64,000 bases of DNA from Treponema porcinum (GTDB lineage: Bacteria; Spirochaetota; Spirochaetia; Treponematales; Treponemataceae). Under the pieces are notes generated by a model that was not told the DNA's origin, ran no database searches, and saw only the letters and a program-made list of their open reading frames with translations. The first letter of the stretch is position 1, and the number at the start of each line of letters is the position of its first letter. The position numbers and the translations under genes are program-made. Location of the stretch: the NCBI RefSeq assembly GCF_900167145.1, contig NZ_FUWG01000002.1, positions 186,001 through 250,000 of the forward strand, written 5' to 3'. Below, one piece after another: positions 1-8,451 of the stretch.

Positions 1-1397
1 AACTTTTCGTTCATAAGTCCAAGACGCGCCTGATTCAGCGAATTCTCGGAATCACGAACTTCAAGAAGCTCCTGCGTACCGTTGTTGTATGCACGGAGCG
101 TTGAATTATATGCCTTGCGTGCAAGTTCCACATTACGCATCATTGCTTCAATGTTCGCCTGACACTTATACAGATTGTCCACAAGCGTATGAATTTCAAT
201 CTCCGTATTCTGAACAAGCTGCTCAAGTCCAAGTTCTGCCTGAGCAATCTGCTGTTTTGTATCCTTCATTTTCTGCATGTTTGCGCTGAATGGAAGCATA
301 TCAATCAAATTTGAATACACAAGTGTGAACGAAAGACTTCCGTTATCGGTTGCATCTCCCAGCGAATTCCATTCACCGCCAGCATATACAATCGGCTGGA
401 ATCCGTAATTTACAGAAAGGCTCGGCGTAAAGGTGGAAAAGCGGCTTGCATTCAAAGAAATATTAAGAAGTTCGATATTCTTTTTCAAAGAACGTACTTC
501 ATCATTGTTTTCAAGATATTTTGAAACAAGTTCGTCTGCATTTACTTCAACAAATTTGCTGTCTACCGTTCCTTTAAGTTCAATGTCCGTTCCGAACGGA
601 AGTCCAAGAAGGAACACGAACATATCTTTCTGCTGCTTGAAAGACTGTTCCGCAGAAAGAACTTCCGGCTTCTGGTTTTCGTAGTTTACCTGAGAATTCA
701 ATACGGAAAGTTCCGGCACAAGTCCGTTTTTATAGTTGATTGAAGCCTGCTCGTAACGTGCTTTTGCATTATTCAGCTTGTCACGCTGAATGTTCAGGCT
801 TTCTTCCTGGAGCAGAAGTCCGTAGAACATCTTTTTTACGTTTATTTCCATTTCCTTTGCTGTCTGTTCCCAGGAAATCTCGCCTGCTTCATAACTTGCT
901 TTTGCAGCACGGATGCTTTCTATCATGGCAAGATTGAAATTCCACTGCGCAGAAATGTTCGGTGCAATTACCGCCCAATGCAGTTTTTCCTCGTCTGAAA
1001 AACCAGCCTCAGAAACAGCCAAATCATATTTTGATGACGGAAATGATCCACCTTTTTCCAATGCACCAAGACGCGCTTCACTGATTATAGTCGAACGGAT
1101 TGTATCATACGTAGAATTTTCCGTTGTTCTGGAAGCCGTTGCGCTTACACCCAGACTCGGCAAAAACGTATTCCATGAATACATATTTGCACGTTTTTTC
1201 ATTTCCAAATCAATTGCTGCAGATTTAAGCGACTTATTGTTTTCCAGCGCGTATGCAACAGCATCATCAACCGTAAGAACAACTTTCTCTTTCTCCGCTG
1301 CGTCCTGATTTACAGCATCGCTTTCCTGGCAGAAAACAACACTTGCTGCCGCCAACATAAAAAAGACGGCAATTGTTTTTACATTTGTGTTTTTCAT
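1..1397 (-). CDS. TolC-family outer membrane efflux protein (partial, C-terminus outside window)
   Basis: The reading frame is open from an ATG at 1397 to the window edge, about 465 codons, so the C-terminus is missing. It begins with a signal peptide (MKNTNVKTIAVFFMLAAAS, then a likely cut near FCQE). Two related halves follow, with the long heptad-rich helices and repeated 'LNxAR/NxQR' style segments of TolC-like outer membrane factors (for example 'NNAKARYEQASINYKNG' and 'RKAYNSTLRAYNNGTQE'). TolC trimers form the outer membrane and periplasmic channel of RND, ABC and MFS efflux or type I secretion systems. A Shine-Dalgarno (AGGAGC) sits just before the start. The gene lies 22 nt after the MarR gene, so the two form an operon. 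The pump itself is probably further along, outside the window. Confidence 0.9.
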   Translation of the reverse strand, partial: MKNTNVKTIAVFFMLAAASVVFCQESDAVNQDAAEKEKVVLTVDDAVAYALENNKSLKSAAIDLEMKKRANMYSWNTFLPSLGVSATASRTTENSTYDTIRSTIISEARLGALEKGGSFPSSKYDLAVSEAGFSDEEKLHWAVIAPNISAQWNFNLAMIESIRAAKASYEAGEISWEQTAKEMEINVKKMFYGLLLQEESLNIQRDKLNNAKARYEQASINYKNGLVPELSVLNSQVNYENQKPEVLSAEQSFKQQKDMFVFLLGLPFGTDIELKGTVDSKFVEVNADELVSKYLENNDEVRSLKKNIELLNISLNASRFSTFTPSLSVNYGFQPIVYAGGEWNSLGDATDNGSLSFTLVYSNLIDMLPFSANMQKMKDTKQQIAQAELGLEQLVQNTEIEIHTLVDNLYKCQANIEAMMRNVELARKAYNSTLRAYNNGTQELLEVRDSENSLNQARLGLMNEK

Positions 1398-1419
1398 TTA
1401 TGCTCCTATTTTATTATAT

Positions 1420-1923
1420 TTAGTCAGACTCTTCGTTATAAGAATTACCTTCTTCCTCTGATTTATTTTTCTTATTTTTGGAAGAATGCTTTTCTACATT
1501 TTCAGAAATTTTCTTGAATACGCCTGTGCAAAGTTCAAGTTCTTCCTTTGATATTCCTGCCAGCATATCATTATGCATTTTTTCCATCTCATCTTCGAAT
1601 TCTTCAATTAATGCATTCGCTTTGTCCGTAAGGTACAAATTGCGTGAACGCCTGTCACTCAGGACTGTTTCCTGACGTATAAAACCACGCAATGTCAATG
1701 CTTCAACAAGAATTGAAACATTGCCGCGCTTTAGTTCGGAAATCCTGCAGATTTCTTTTGCTGTTTTTAATGAAGGATTCAGATGCAACAGAAACAAAAG
1801 AATTACCTCGGACTTCTTCATCCTGTACTTTTTTACGACAGGTTTCAGCCTTTCATAAAAAATCTCTTTCTGCATGACAGCCAGCTGCGAGAGCGTTGCC
1901 ATTTCCTGTAGAAGCTTCATCAA
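1420..1923 (-). CDS. MarR-family transcriptional regulator
   Basis: This 167-residue protein has the size and pattern of MarR regulators. A helical dimerisation N-terminus is followed by a winged helix at about residues 50-105, with the recognition helix around 'KRGNVSILVEALTLRGF' and the wing 'SDRRSRNLYLTDKA', which is typical of the family. The C-terminal 25 residues are a charged Lys/Glu/Ser tail. MarR dimers usually repress a neighbouring efflux operon until a phenolic or lipophilic ligand binds. Here the gene is first in an operon with the TolC-like gene, so control of that efflux system is the likely job (inference). The start could be either Met of the initial MMK. Confidence 0.9.
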   Translation of the reverse strand: MMKLLQEMATLSQLAVMQKEIFYERLKPVVKKYRMKKSEVILLFLLHLNPSLKTAKEICRISELKRGNVSILVEALTLRGFIRQETVLSDRRSRNLYLTDKANALIEEFEDEMEKMHNDMLAGISKEELELCTGVFKKISENVEKHSSKNKKNKSEEEGNSYNEESD

Positions 1924-2097
1924 TTACTCCAAAATTAGATTATCTATTTCTGAAAATACAGAAATCTACATTAAATGTCAACATAAATCATTATTTTCAA
2001 GAAAGATTTATGAAAATTTAACACTTAAAGAGAAAAAATATGTTACTTTTCTTGTAATTTTATATGACAGGAAAAAAACTCACTCTACTCTTCTATT

Positions 2098-2985
2098 TTA
2101 TACGTTGTAAACTCCGTCAAGTGCTTTCAGTTCACTGAACGTATCGATTTCCGTAAAATCATCGAACGAACATTCCCTTACAGAAAGATTGAACTCGTCC
2201 TTGCAGACATCAAGAGGAACATTGTCCCAGTATTTTTCCTTTCCTCCGGGCATTCCGTACACTTTCTGAATGCAGTCTGCAAGTTTCCGTCCGTCCTCTT
2301 CCGTCCAGTAAGAAATTCCTACCATCCTGTAGCCGTCCGTTCCGCCTACAGAAACGCCCGTAATCCTGCCTTTGCTGGCATACAGACACCAGTCGTCCGT
2401 CCTGTCGCACTTTACACCGCAATAATTTGAATGATACTGATATTTAGAAATCATTTTCGGATTATGAATAATCAAATCCGCCTCGCAGATATATGAATTC
2501 CCGAAATAATATCGGGCGCACATTGCAGAAGAAATGTTGTTCGCCTCGTTATACGCCGGATTTTCAATAAACTTAATGTTCGGATATTTATACAGAAGCT
2601 GGTCGAACTGCTCAGAAAGATAGCCGCGTACGATAATGATTTCTTCAATTCCGGCTGCAACCGCCGCGTCCAGCATCGTATCTATAATGCGTATACCTTT
2701 TACGCGCACAAGCGGCTTTGGCGTATTCAGCGTAATTGGAACAAGGCGCGTTCCGAATCCTGCCGCAATAAACACAATACGCTTTACGCGATACGGCTCA
2801 AGCGCAGAAAGACCAGAAGCAGTAACCGTTCCGTTTTTTACAAAACCTTTTTCTTCAAGCACAAGAAGCGTAGAATTCACCGTTCCAATAGAATAGCCGG
2901 TTTCTTTTGCAAGTCCGCGCTGTGTCATCGTTTTTTTTGCATATTCAATGGCGGTTAAAATATCAAACTCTTTCTGTTGTAGCAT
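2098..2985 (-). CDS. Winged-helix domain fused to LicC-like sugar-phosphate/phosphocholine cytidylyltransferase
   Basis: Residues 1-65 form a winged helix ('TQRGLAKETGYSIGTVNSTLLVLEEKGFV'). From about residue 70 to the end is a nucleotidyltransferase with the signature 'AAGFGTRLVPITLNTPKPL', a good match to the LicC group (CTP:phosphocholine cytidylyltransferase) within the GlmU/RmlA fold. Later segments ('NNISSAMCARYYF', 'DLIIHNP') fit LicC-like enzymes. LicC makes CDP-choline for phosphorylcholine decoration or phosphatidylcholine synthesis; treponemes have such a pathway with LicC and LicA in one protein. Here no kinase domain is present and no licA or licB is adjacent. The N-terminal helix-turn-helix could bind DNA or act only as a dimerisation module. 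Substrate is uncertain between phosphocholine and another sugar or alcohol phosphate. Confidence 0.8.
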   Translation of the reverse strand: MLQQKEFDILTAIEYAKKTMTQRGLAKETGYSIGTVNSTLLVLEEKGFVKNGTVTASGLSALEPYRVKRIVFIAAGFGTRLVPITLNTPKPLVRVKGIRIIDTMLDAAVAAGIEEIIIVRGYLSEQFDQLLYKYPNIKFIENPAYNEANNISSAMCARYYFGNSYICEADLIIHNPKMISKYQYHSNYCGVKCDRTDDWCLYASKGRITGVSVGGTDGYRMVGISYWTEEDGRKLADCIQKVYGMPGGKEKYWDNVPLDVCKDEFNLSVRECSFDDFTEIDTFSELKALDGVYNV

Positions 2986-3088
2986 ACGGTGATTATAAGC
3001 ATTTCTACGCCTTTTGAACAGACAGCCCGTAAAACTGATTTTACGTTTTTACAGGACATTTTACAAAGCAATAGAAGAAATACAATAA

Positions 3089-3117
3089 TTGAAATATTCT
3101 ATATAATGAATTATACT
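3089..3117 (+). promoter_or_regulatory. Probable sigma-70 promoter of pheT
   Basis: TTGAAA at 3089-3094 and TATACT at 3112-3117 are separated by exactly 17 bases, which predicts a start near 3124. A small hairpin (CGGCT/AGCCG, 3133-3146) lies in the 5' leader and an SD-like GAGGA precedes the pheT ATG. Confidence 0.55.
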
Positions 3118-3162
3118 TATTAGTACATTTTACGGCTTTCCAGCCGCAGACAGAGGAAAACA

Positions 3163-4893
3163 ATGCCAAAAATTGAAGTAAACGAAAAGCTCTTTTTTAA
3201 TCTTCTTGATAAAAAATATGACTATGATACATTGGAGCAGAAACTCACATACGCAAAGGCAGAACTTGACGAAAAGCCAGATATGTCAAAGCCAGAGAAC
3301 GAGCGCGTAATTAAAATCGAACTTAACGACACAAACCGCCCTGACTTGTGGTCTACAAACGGCGTTGCCCGCCAGCTGAAACTGCACGAAGGAGGAAAAA
3401 CGGTTGATTACAATACGTTTATGTCTCGTAAGGGTGACATTAAAGATTTCGGAAACAGAATTGTCAATGTAGACGCAGAACTTAAAGACATCCGTCCGTA
3501 TATGGTAGCGTTCGTTATTTCCGGAAAGCCGATTGACGACCCTATGCTTAAAGACATAATCCAGACGCAGGAAAAACTTGCCTGGAACTTCGGACGCAAG
3601 CGCAAGTCCATTTCTATGGGCGTTTACCGCATTGCAGACATCTCTTTCCCTGTAAAATATCATGCCGTAGATCCGGACAAAACATCGTTCGTTCCGCTTC
3701 AATGCACAGAACCGATGACCTGCCGCCAGATTCTTACCGAACACCCGAAAGGAAAAGATTTCGGCTGGATTTTACAGGACAAAAAGAAATTTCCGCTCCT
3801 TTCAGACGCAAAAAATGAGGTGCTTTCAATGGCACCGATTATTAACAGTGCAACGCTCGGTGCAGTTCAGGTAGGCGACAAGGGACTTATGGTTGAACTT
3901 ACCGGTGACAATATGGAAAACCTTATCCTTTCTGCAAACATCGTTGCGTGCGATTTTGCTGACTGCGGATATAAAATTGAACCAATCTGCGTAAAGCACC
4001 CGTATGAAACTGGTTTTGGAAAAGATATCGTAGTTCCTTTCTATTATCAGCCGTCTACAAAGGCAAAACTCAGCCGAATAAACAAGCTTCTGGGTACTGA
4101 TTTTACACAGGAAAAAGTCATTGACGCGCTTACAAGGATGGGCAGTACCGTAACTGCTCTGAAAGACGGAGATGACGTAGAATTTACGCTTTTCCCTGCT
4201 CCGTACCGAAACGACTTTCTTCACGAAGTCGACATTATTGAAGACGTAATGATTGGCGCCGGTCTTGAAAATTTTGAGCCGGAAACACCGTCTGACTTTA
4301 CAATCGGTCGCCTTCTTCCGATAACGTATCTCAGCCGCAAGGCAAAAACGCTGATGGTTGGTCTTGGCTATCAGGAAATGATTTTTAACTACGTCGGAAG
4401 CAAGAAAGACTACATCGACAATATGCTTATAGACCCGAAGCACGTCATTGAAATTGCAAATCCGATGAGCGAAAACTATCAGTTTGTCCGTTCAGACATT
4501 CTTTCTTCCCTGCTGCGTGCGGAAAGCAAATCTGCAAATGCAATTTTCCCTCATAAAATCTTTGAAATCGGTAAAGTTGCCTACCTTTGCGAAGAAGAAA
4601 ACACCGGCACAAGAACGCGCCAGAATTTAGGATTTCTTACTGCTGCAAACAATGCAAACTTCAATGATGCGGCAAGTGAAGTTTCGGCACTGCTGTATTT
4701 CCTTGACCACACATACGAAGTTACGGAAAGCGACGATCCGCGCTTCATTCCGGGACGACAGGCCGCTGTTCTTGCAAACGGCAAAAAAATCGGCATCTTC
4801 GGCGAAATTCATCCGCAGGTTCTGGAAAACTGGTCAATCACCGTTCCGTGCGTAGGCGGAGAAATTGACTTGGAGGAGATGGCGCAACACTAG
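3163..4893 (+). CDS. pheT: Phenylalanyl-tRNA synthetase beta subunit, archaeal type
   Basis: This is the 576-residue, short archaeal/eukaryotic form of PheT, which lacks the N-terminal tRNA-binding and C-terminal anticodon-binding extensions of the ~800-residue bacterial form. The N-terminus (MPKIEVNEKLFFNLL) is typical of archaeal PheT. A B3/4-like editing region, a B5 domain (about 280-350, 'LSRINKLLGTDF') and a catalytic-like C-terminal domain ('RLLPITYLSRKAKTLMVGLG') follow. It pairs with PheS to charge tRNA-Phe; pheS is not in the window. Possession of archaeal-type PheRS is an established spirochaete trait and one of the best taxonomic clues here. The gene stands alone with its own promoter and a terminator at 5006-5037. 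Confidence 0.96.
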   Translation: MPKIEVNEKLFFNLLDKKYDYDTLEQKLTYAKAELDEKPDMSKPENERVIKIELNDTNRPDLWSTNGVARQLKLHEGGKTVDYNTFMSRKGDIKDFGNRIVNVDAELKDIRPYMVAFVISGKPIDDPMLKDIIQTQEKLAWNFGRKRKSISMGVYRIADISFPVKYHAVDPDKTSFVPLQCTEPMTCRQILTEHPKGKDFGWILQDKKKFPLLSDAKNEVLSMAPIINSATLGAVQVGDKGLMVELTGDNMENLILSANIVACDFADCGYKIEPICVKHPYETGFGKDIVVPFYYQPSTKAKLSRINKLLGTDFTQEKVIDALTRMGSTVTALKDGDDVEFTLFPAPYRNDFLHEVDIIEDVMIGAGLENFEPETPSDFTIGRLLPITYLSRKAKTLMVGLGYQEMIFNYVGSKKDYIDNMLIDPKHVIEIANPMSENYQFVRSDILSSLLRAESKSANAIFPHKIFEIGKVAYLCEEENTGTRTRQNLGFLTAANNANFNDAASEVSALLYFLDHTYEVTESDDPRFIPGRQAAVLANGKKIGIFGEIHPQVLENWSITVPCVGGEIDLEEMAQH

Positions 4894-4955
4894 TTCAATT
4901 TTATACCGCTTACGTATTTTAGTTGCGCCTGTTATTTTGCTTTTGATATAAGGGT

Positions 4956-4979
4956 CTCTAAAAATTGCAATTTTTAGAG
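4956..4979. repeat. Perfect palindrome, copy 1 of an intergenic repeat
   Basis: A 24-base perfect palindrome (arms CTCTAAAAATTG / CAATTTTTAGAG) lies after pheT. The same palindrome with one more pair at each end occurs at 22985-23010. Two copies in unrelated intergenic spacers indicate a dispersed repeat rather than a gene-specific site. Confidence 0.75.
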
Positions 4980-5005
4980 GTTCCCATAACACAAAAATTT
5001 CAACT

Positions 5006-5037
5006 AAAAAAACCGCTGTAATAACAGCGGTTTTTTT
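5006..5037. terminator. Bidirectional intrinsic terminator between pheT and the convergent transferase gene
   Basis: The stem AACCGCTGT/ACAGCGGTT with a 4-base loop is flanked by an A-tract on the left and a T-tract on the right, so it can end both the plus-strand pheT transcript and the minus-strand transcript. Confidence 0.9.
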
Positions 5038-5055
5038 ACACAATCGTTTTTACTT

Positions 5056-6135
5056 TTACAATTTCGGCGTTATTCCGCTGTTTCTTGCTTCGTTTTCAAG
5101 GCGAATTTTTTGCAGGACGGCGCGGTTTGTGTAGTGAATTACACAATAGAAACTTATCATAAACAGATATGCCACAGCCAGAAGAATAATTCCTTTTTCC
5201 TTTTCCATATAAGAAGAAAGCACGACTGTCGTACAAATCAAAATCTGAATTAAAAGAACCATTATAAGCGCATTCCGCTTTGAAAAGCCAAGATTTAAAA
5301 GCTTATGATGCAGATGCAGACGGTCAGGGCTCATAACAGGACGGTGATCACGTATGCGCCGCCAGATAGCTGCAATTGTATCAAGCATAGGGAACGAAAC
5401 AATTACGAGCATTATAAGAAATTTATTGTACTCAAAATTGTCGTTTGAAGAATACAAGGGAATTGTCGCAATCATAAAGCCAAGAAACTGACTTCCGCCG
5501 TCACCCATAAAAATCTTTGCGTTAGGTGCAGGCCAGTTGAACACTAAAAATCCAAGAATAGATGCAGAAAGAATAAAGCAGATGGCCGTTCCTTCATTGA
5601 ACGAACCGTAAAGCATAATTCCAAGACTTACAAGCGCCGTAAGGGCAAGCGTTCCGCACAATCCGTCAAGTCCGTCTATCAGGTTGTATGCATTTATCAT
5701 TCCCAAAAGCCAGAAAAAAGTCAGAAGAATTCCAACCGGTTCAGGCAGCATAAGACCGAAAATCTGGCGGAAACAGTAGCCGTTCAGAACGACTATTGCC
5801 GTTGCAATCATCTGGACAAGCAGCTTGAAAACGGCGCGCATTTCTACGATGTCATCAAGGATTCCAAACAGAAAAATAAGCGATCCGGCGGCTAGAAGCG
5901 GTGCTGCATTGAAAAAAGAAAGAGATTTATCAGAATAAAAACACACCGTAGCACAGATAATAAAAGATAGAACAATTCCCACACCGCCAAGCCGCGGAAT
6001 TTCCCCGGAATGAATTTTCCGTGAATTAACCGTATCGTAAAGACTGTAAAACTTACAGAATTTAATAATCACCGGAATAAGACAGACACTCACCAGAAAT
6101 GAAACGATTGTAAAAAGCATAATACTCTTTTGCAT
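5056..6135 (-). CDS. Undecaprenyl-phosphate sugar-1-phosphate transferase (WecA/TagO/MraY family)
   Basis: This is a polytopic membrane enzyme of about 359 residues with roughly ten hydrophobic segments. It contains the family motifs: 'PRLGGVGIV' after the first helix, 'FGILDDIVEMRA' (DD pair), 'NAYNLIDGLDGLCG' (the NxxNxxDGxDGL motif), 'KIFMGDGGSQFLG' and a His-rich cytoplasmic loop ('HRPVMSPDRLHLHHKLL'). These features are closer to WecA/TagO than MraY, because of the HxHH loop. The reaction loads a sugar-1-phosphate, usually GlcNAc-1-P, onto undecaprenyl phosphate to begin surface-polymer synthesis. I chose the ATG at 6135; an internal ATG at 6120 with AAGAG upstream is an alternative. It faces away from the FMN riboswitch. 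Confidence 0.88.
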   Translation of the reverse strand: MQKSIMLFTIVSFLVSVCLIPVIIKFCKFYSLYDTVNSRKIHSGEIPRLGGVGIVLSFIICATVCFYSDKSLSFFNAAPLLAAGSLIFLFGILDDIVEMRAVFKLLVQMIATAIVVLNGYCFRQIFGLMLPEPVGILLTFFWLLGMINAYNLIDGLDGLCGTLALTALVSLGIMLYGSFNEGTAICFILSASILGFLVFNWPAPNAKIFMGDGGSQFLGFMIATIPLYSSNDNFEYNKFLIMLVIVSFPMLDTIAAIWRRIRDHRPVMSPDRLHLHHKLLNLGFSKRNALIMVLLIQILICTTVVLSSYMEKEKGIILLAVAYLFMISFYCVIHYTNRAVLQKIRLENEARNSGITPKL

Positions 6136-6280
6136 ATAGAATACTTTAGCACAAAAATTCCGATAAAACAATGTTCATATCAGTCTGTAAGTACAGGATT
6201 GGCAAAGAAAAACCTTCCCTGCATTTCAGTCGTATTGCAAAAAAAAACGCAGTATGATAGCATAAACTAATTTTAGAAAA

Positions 6281-6400
6281 CTTCGGGGCGGGGCGTAAAT
6301 CCCCACCGGCTGTGTGTATGAAAATACGAGCCAGCGAGCCGCAGGGCATGATACGGTGCAATTCCGTAGCCGACAGTATAGTCTGGATGGAAGAAGTTTT
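6281..6400 (+). ncRNA. FMN riboswitch (RFN element)
   Basis: The segment contains the near-invariant RFN blocks in order: GGGGCGGGGC with the matching CCCCACCGGC, then AGCCAGCGAGCC, GGTGCAATTCCGTAGCCGAC and TATAGTCTGGATGGAAGAAG. RFN aptamers bind flavin mononucleotide and switch off riboflavin biosynthesis or transport genes. It sits directly upstream of ribD, with a terminator (6449-6473) between aptamer and start codon, so the expected mode is transcription termination when FMN is abundant. Confidence 0.97.
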
Positions 6401-6448
6401 CTCATCGGCAGAAAGAAACGACCGTATTCTTTTGCCTGTGCAGAACGC

Positions 6449-6473
6449 CCCCGAATTCAAGCGGGGTTTTTTT
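6449..6473 (+). terminator. Riboswitch expression-platform terminator overlapping the ribD ribosome binding site
   Basis: The stem CCCCG/CGGGG (6449-6453 with 6462-6466) is followed by seven Ts that run into the ribD ATG at 6474. The GGGG arm is the only SD-like sequence before ribD, so the same hairpin could both stop transcription and hide the ribosome binding site. Confidence 0.8.
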
Positions 6474-7625
6474 ATGCCTGAAACAGTTTCAAAAGAATCC
6501 GAATATATGCTCCACGCAATCACACTTGCAAAAAACGGCGAGGGACGGACAAATCCTAATCCGCTTGTAGGCGCTGTCATTGTAAAAAATAATGAAATTA
6601 TCGGAGAAGGCTTTCACCAAAAATATGGCGGACTTCATGCAGAGCGCGAAGCATTAAAAAACTGCAAAGAAAACGGAAATTCCGCAGAAGGCGCAACTCT
6701 CTACGTTACGCTGGAACCGTGCTGTCATTTCGGCAAGCAGCCGCCGTGCACTCAGGCAATTGTTGAAGCAGGAATACGCCGTGTTGTAGTCGGTTCACGC
6801 GACCCTAATCCCCTTGTCCACGGAAAAGGAAATTCTTTTCTACGTGAACAAGGAATTGAAGTAACGGAAGATTTCCTTAAAGACGAATGTGATGCGCTTA
6901 ATCCAATTTTCTTCCATTACATTTCCACGCGGACTCCGTACGTTGCGCTAAAATATGCAATGACTGCTGACGGAAAAACTGCTTCAAAAACAGGAAAATC
7001 AAAATGGATTACCGGCGAAAAATCACGCCTTTTCGTACATCAGCTGCGTAACCGCTATTCCTGCATTCTTGCCGGAATAGGAACAGTTCTTTCCGATAAT
7101 CCGCTTTTAACATCCCGAATTCCTGGCGGAAGAAATCCCGTAAGAATTATCTGCGACAGCAAACTGCGCATTCCGCTTGACTGCAACATCGTCCAGACGG
7201 CAAAAGAAATTCCTACGATTATTGCCTGCTGCAATGAAAACGAAAAAAAATCCGCCCTTGAAAAAAGCGGCTGCGAAATATTATGCCTTCCGGGAAAAAA
7301 CGGCGTAGATCTTAAAAAACTGACGGAAACGCTTGGCGAACGCTCGCTTGACAGCATTCTTATTGAAGGCGGCTCGGAAATTCATTACAGCGCGCTGGAA
7401 GCCGGAATTGTTCAGCACATCTACGCTTTTACCGCGCCAAAAATTTTCGGCGGAAACGCAAAAACGCCTGTCGGAGGCGAAGGGATAGATTTTCCGGAAA
7501 ACTGCTTCCAGCTTGAACTTGAAAGAATTGAAAAAATCGGAGACGATATTCTTGCGGAATACAACGTTCCGCAAAACGCAAGCGGAAAAACTTGCACAGG
7601 AGAACAGCCGTGTTTACAGGAATAG
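6474..7625 (+). CDS. ribD: Bifunctional diaminohydroxyphosphoribosylaminopyrimidine deaminase / 5-amino-6-(5-phosphoribosylamino)uracil reductase
   Basis: This 383-residue protein has the two RibD domains. The N-terminal zinc deaminase has 'LHAEREAL' (HAE) and 'TLEPCCHFGKQPPC' (PCxxxxxxxxC). The C-terminal DHFR-like reductase starts near residue 150 ('VALKYAMTADGKTASKTGKSKWIT') and contains 'ILIEGGSEIH'. It performs the second and third steps from GTP to riboflavin. An open frame extends upstream to 6312, but that part lies in the riboswitch aptamer. The ATG at 6474 is the real start, because it gives the family N-terminus and comes right after the regulatory terminator. The end overlaps ribE by 16 nt. 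Confidence 0.97.
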   Translation: MPETVSKESEYMLHAITLAKNGEGRTNPNPLVGAVIVKNNEIIGEGFHQKYGGLHAEREALKNCKENGNSAEGATLYVTLEPCCHFGKQPPCTQAIVEAGIRRVVVGSRDPNPLVHGKGNSFLREQGIEVTEDFLKDECDALNPIFFHYISTRTPYVALKYAMTADGKTASKTGKSKWITGEKSRLFVHQLRNRYSCILAGIGTVLSDNPLLTSRIPGGRNPVRIICDSKLRIPLDCNIVQTAKEIPTIIACCNENEKKSALEKSGCEILCLPGKNGVDLKKLTETLGERSLDSILIEGGSEIHYSALEAGIVQHIYAFTAPKIFGGNAKTPVGGEGIDFPENCFQLELERIEKIGDDILAEYNVPQNASGKTCTGEQPCLQE

Positions 7626-8263
7626 TAGAAGAATGCGGAACGGTTCTTGACGTTTTGAAAAACGGTGTTTCCGGCTCGGTTCAGATTCAGGCAAGTACCG
7701 TTCTTGAAGGCACAAAAACCGGCGACAGCATTGCGGTAAACGGCGTATGTCTTACAGTTACAAAACTCACAAAATCGTCATTTACCGCAGACGTTATGGC
7801 AGAAACGTTCCGCCGCACTAACCTGGGAAATCTTGGAAAGAACAGCCGCGTAAATCTGGAACGTGCAATGGCGGCGGACGGACGGTTCGGCGGACATATC
7901 GTAAGCGGTCATATCGACGGAACAGGCATCATATCGCGCATAAAAGAAGAGGGAAACGCCGTATGGATTTACATATCCGCCCCTCAATCAATCCTTAATC
8001 TGATTGTCGAAAAAGGCTCTGTCGCCGTAGACGGAATAAGCCTTACAGTCGCCGCCGTTTCTGACAAAGAATTTGCCGTTTCGGTCATTCCGCACACGCG
8101 CGAAAATACGGCGCTTTCCGGCAAAAAAACAGGCGCAGTTGTGAATCTGGAAAACGATATCATAGGAAAATACGTGCAGAAACTTACGGGAACGGCGCAG
8201 ATAAACGAAAGTTCAGAAACCCAGAGCGAACGCGATAAAAAAATACTGGACTGGCTGAGCTAG
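7610..8263 (+). CDS. ribE: Riboflavin synthase, alpha subunit
   Basis: The GTG at 7610 is chosen because it gives the invariant N-terminus MFTGIVEE and lies 6 nt after AGGAGA. It overlaps the end of ribD by 16 nt, which implies translational coupling. The protein has 217 residues with the internal duplication of the family: repeat one with 'SIAVNGVCLTV' and 'RTNLG', repeat two with 'SVAVDGISLTV' and 'ENTALS'. The enzyme dismutates two 6,7-dimethyl-8-ribityllumazine molecules to riboflavin plus the pyrimidine substrate that RibH uses. Expected to be under the same FMN riboswitch. Confidence 0.96.
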   Translation: MFTGIVEECGTVLDVLKNGVSGSVQIQASTVLEGTKTGDSIAVNGVCLTVTKLTKSSFTADVMAETFRRTNLGNLGKNSRVNLERAMAADGRFGGHIVSGHIDGTGIISRIKEEGNAVWIYISAPQSILNLIVEKGSVAVDGISLTVAAVSDKEFAVSVIPHTRENTALSGKKTGAVVNLENDIIGKYVQKLTGTAQINESSETQSERDKKILDWLS

Positions 8264-8292
8264 TTTTTCAACATCAGACTTTTTTATGGAGA

Positions 8293-8443
8293 GTGTAATA
8301 AAAACTTTGCCTGAAATAGCGTCAAAGTTTTTATTCACAAGTTCGCGTTGCGAACTTCCTTATCAACTGCCGCTTCTCATTTCATTGCGAAGCGGCATAA
8401 AAAGTCAATCGATTGTTGAAACAATCTTCTTGACTTTTTATGG
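8293..8443 (+). repeat. Hairpin-array repeat, copy 1 (modules A and C) between ribE and ribBA
   Basis: Four successive hairpins fill the ribE-ribBA spacer. Module A is AAAAACTTTG/CAAAGTTTTT. C1 is AAGTTCGC/GCGAACTT (8339-8357). C2 is GCCGCTTC/GAAGCGGC (8369-8396). C3 is AAAAAGTCAA/TTGACTTTTT (8399-8439), with an inner GATTGT/ACAATC stem. Nearly the same sequence stands upstream of an unrelated gene at 22264-22487. In the long shared C block I saw one difference, and it falls in the C1 loop (GTT versus ATT). A 14-base sequence beginning GACTTTTT and ending ATGGAG occurs at both edges (8277-8291 with an extra T, and 8432-8445). Module A can serve as the ribE terminator. Confidence 0.85.
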
Positions 8444-8451
8444 AGGAAAAA

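Noticed and set aside
6312-6473. 54-codon N-terminal extension of RibD
   Set aside because: It lies in the FMN aptamer and terminator; RibD homology begins after 6474.
8277-8445. Simple target-site duplication around repeat copy 1
   Set aside because: The right copy of the 14-base direct repeat is also part of the repeat itself, since copy 2 has it too, so it cannot be taken as a clean duplication.
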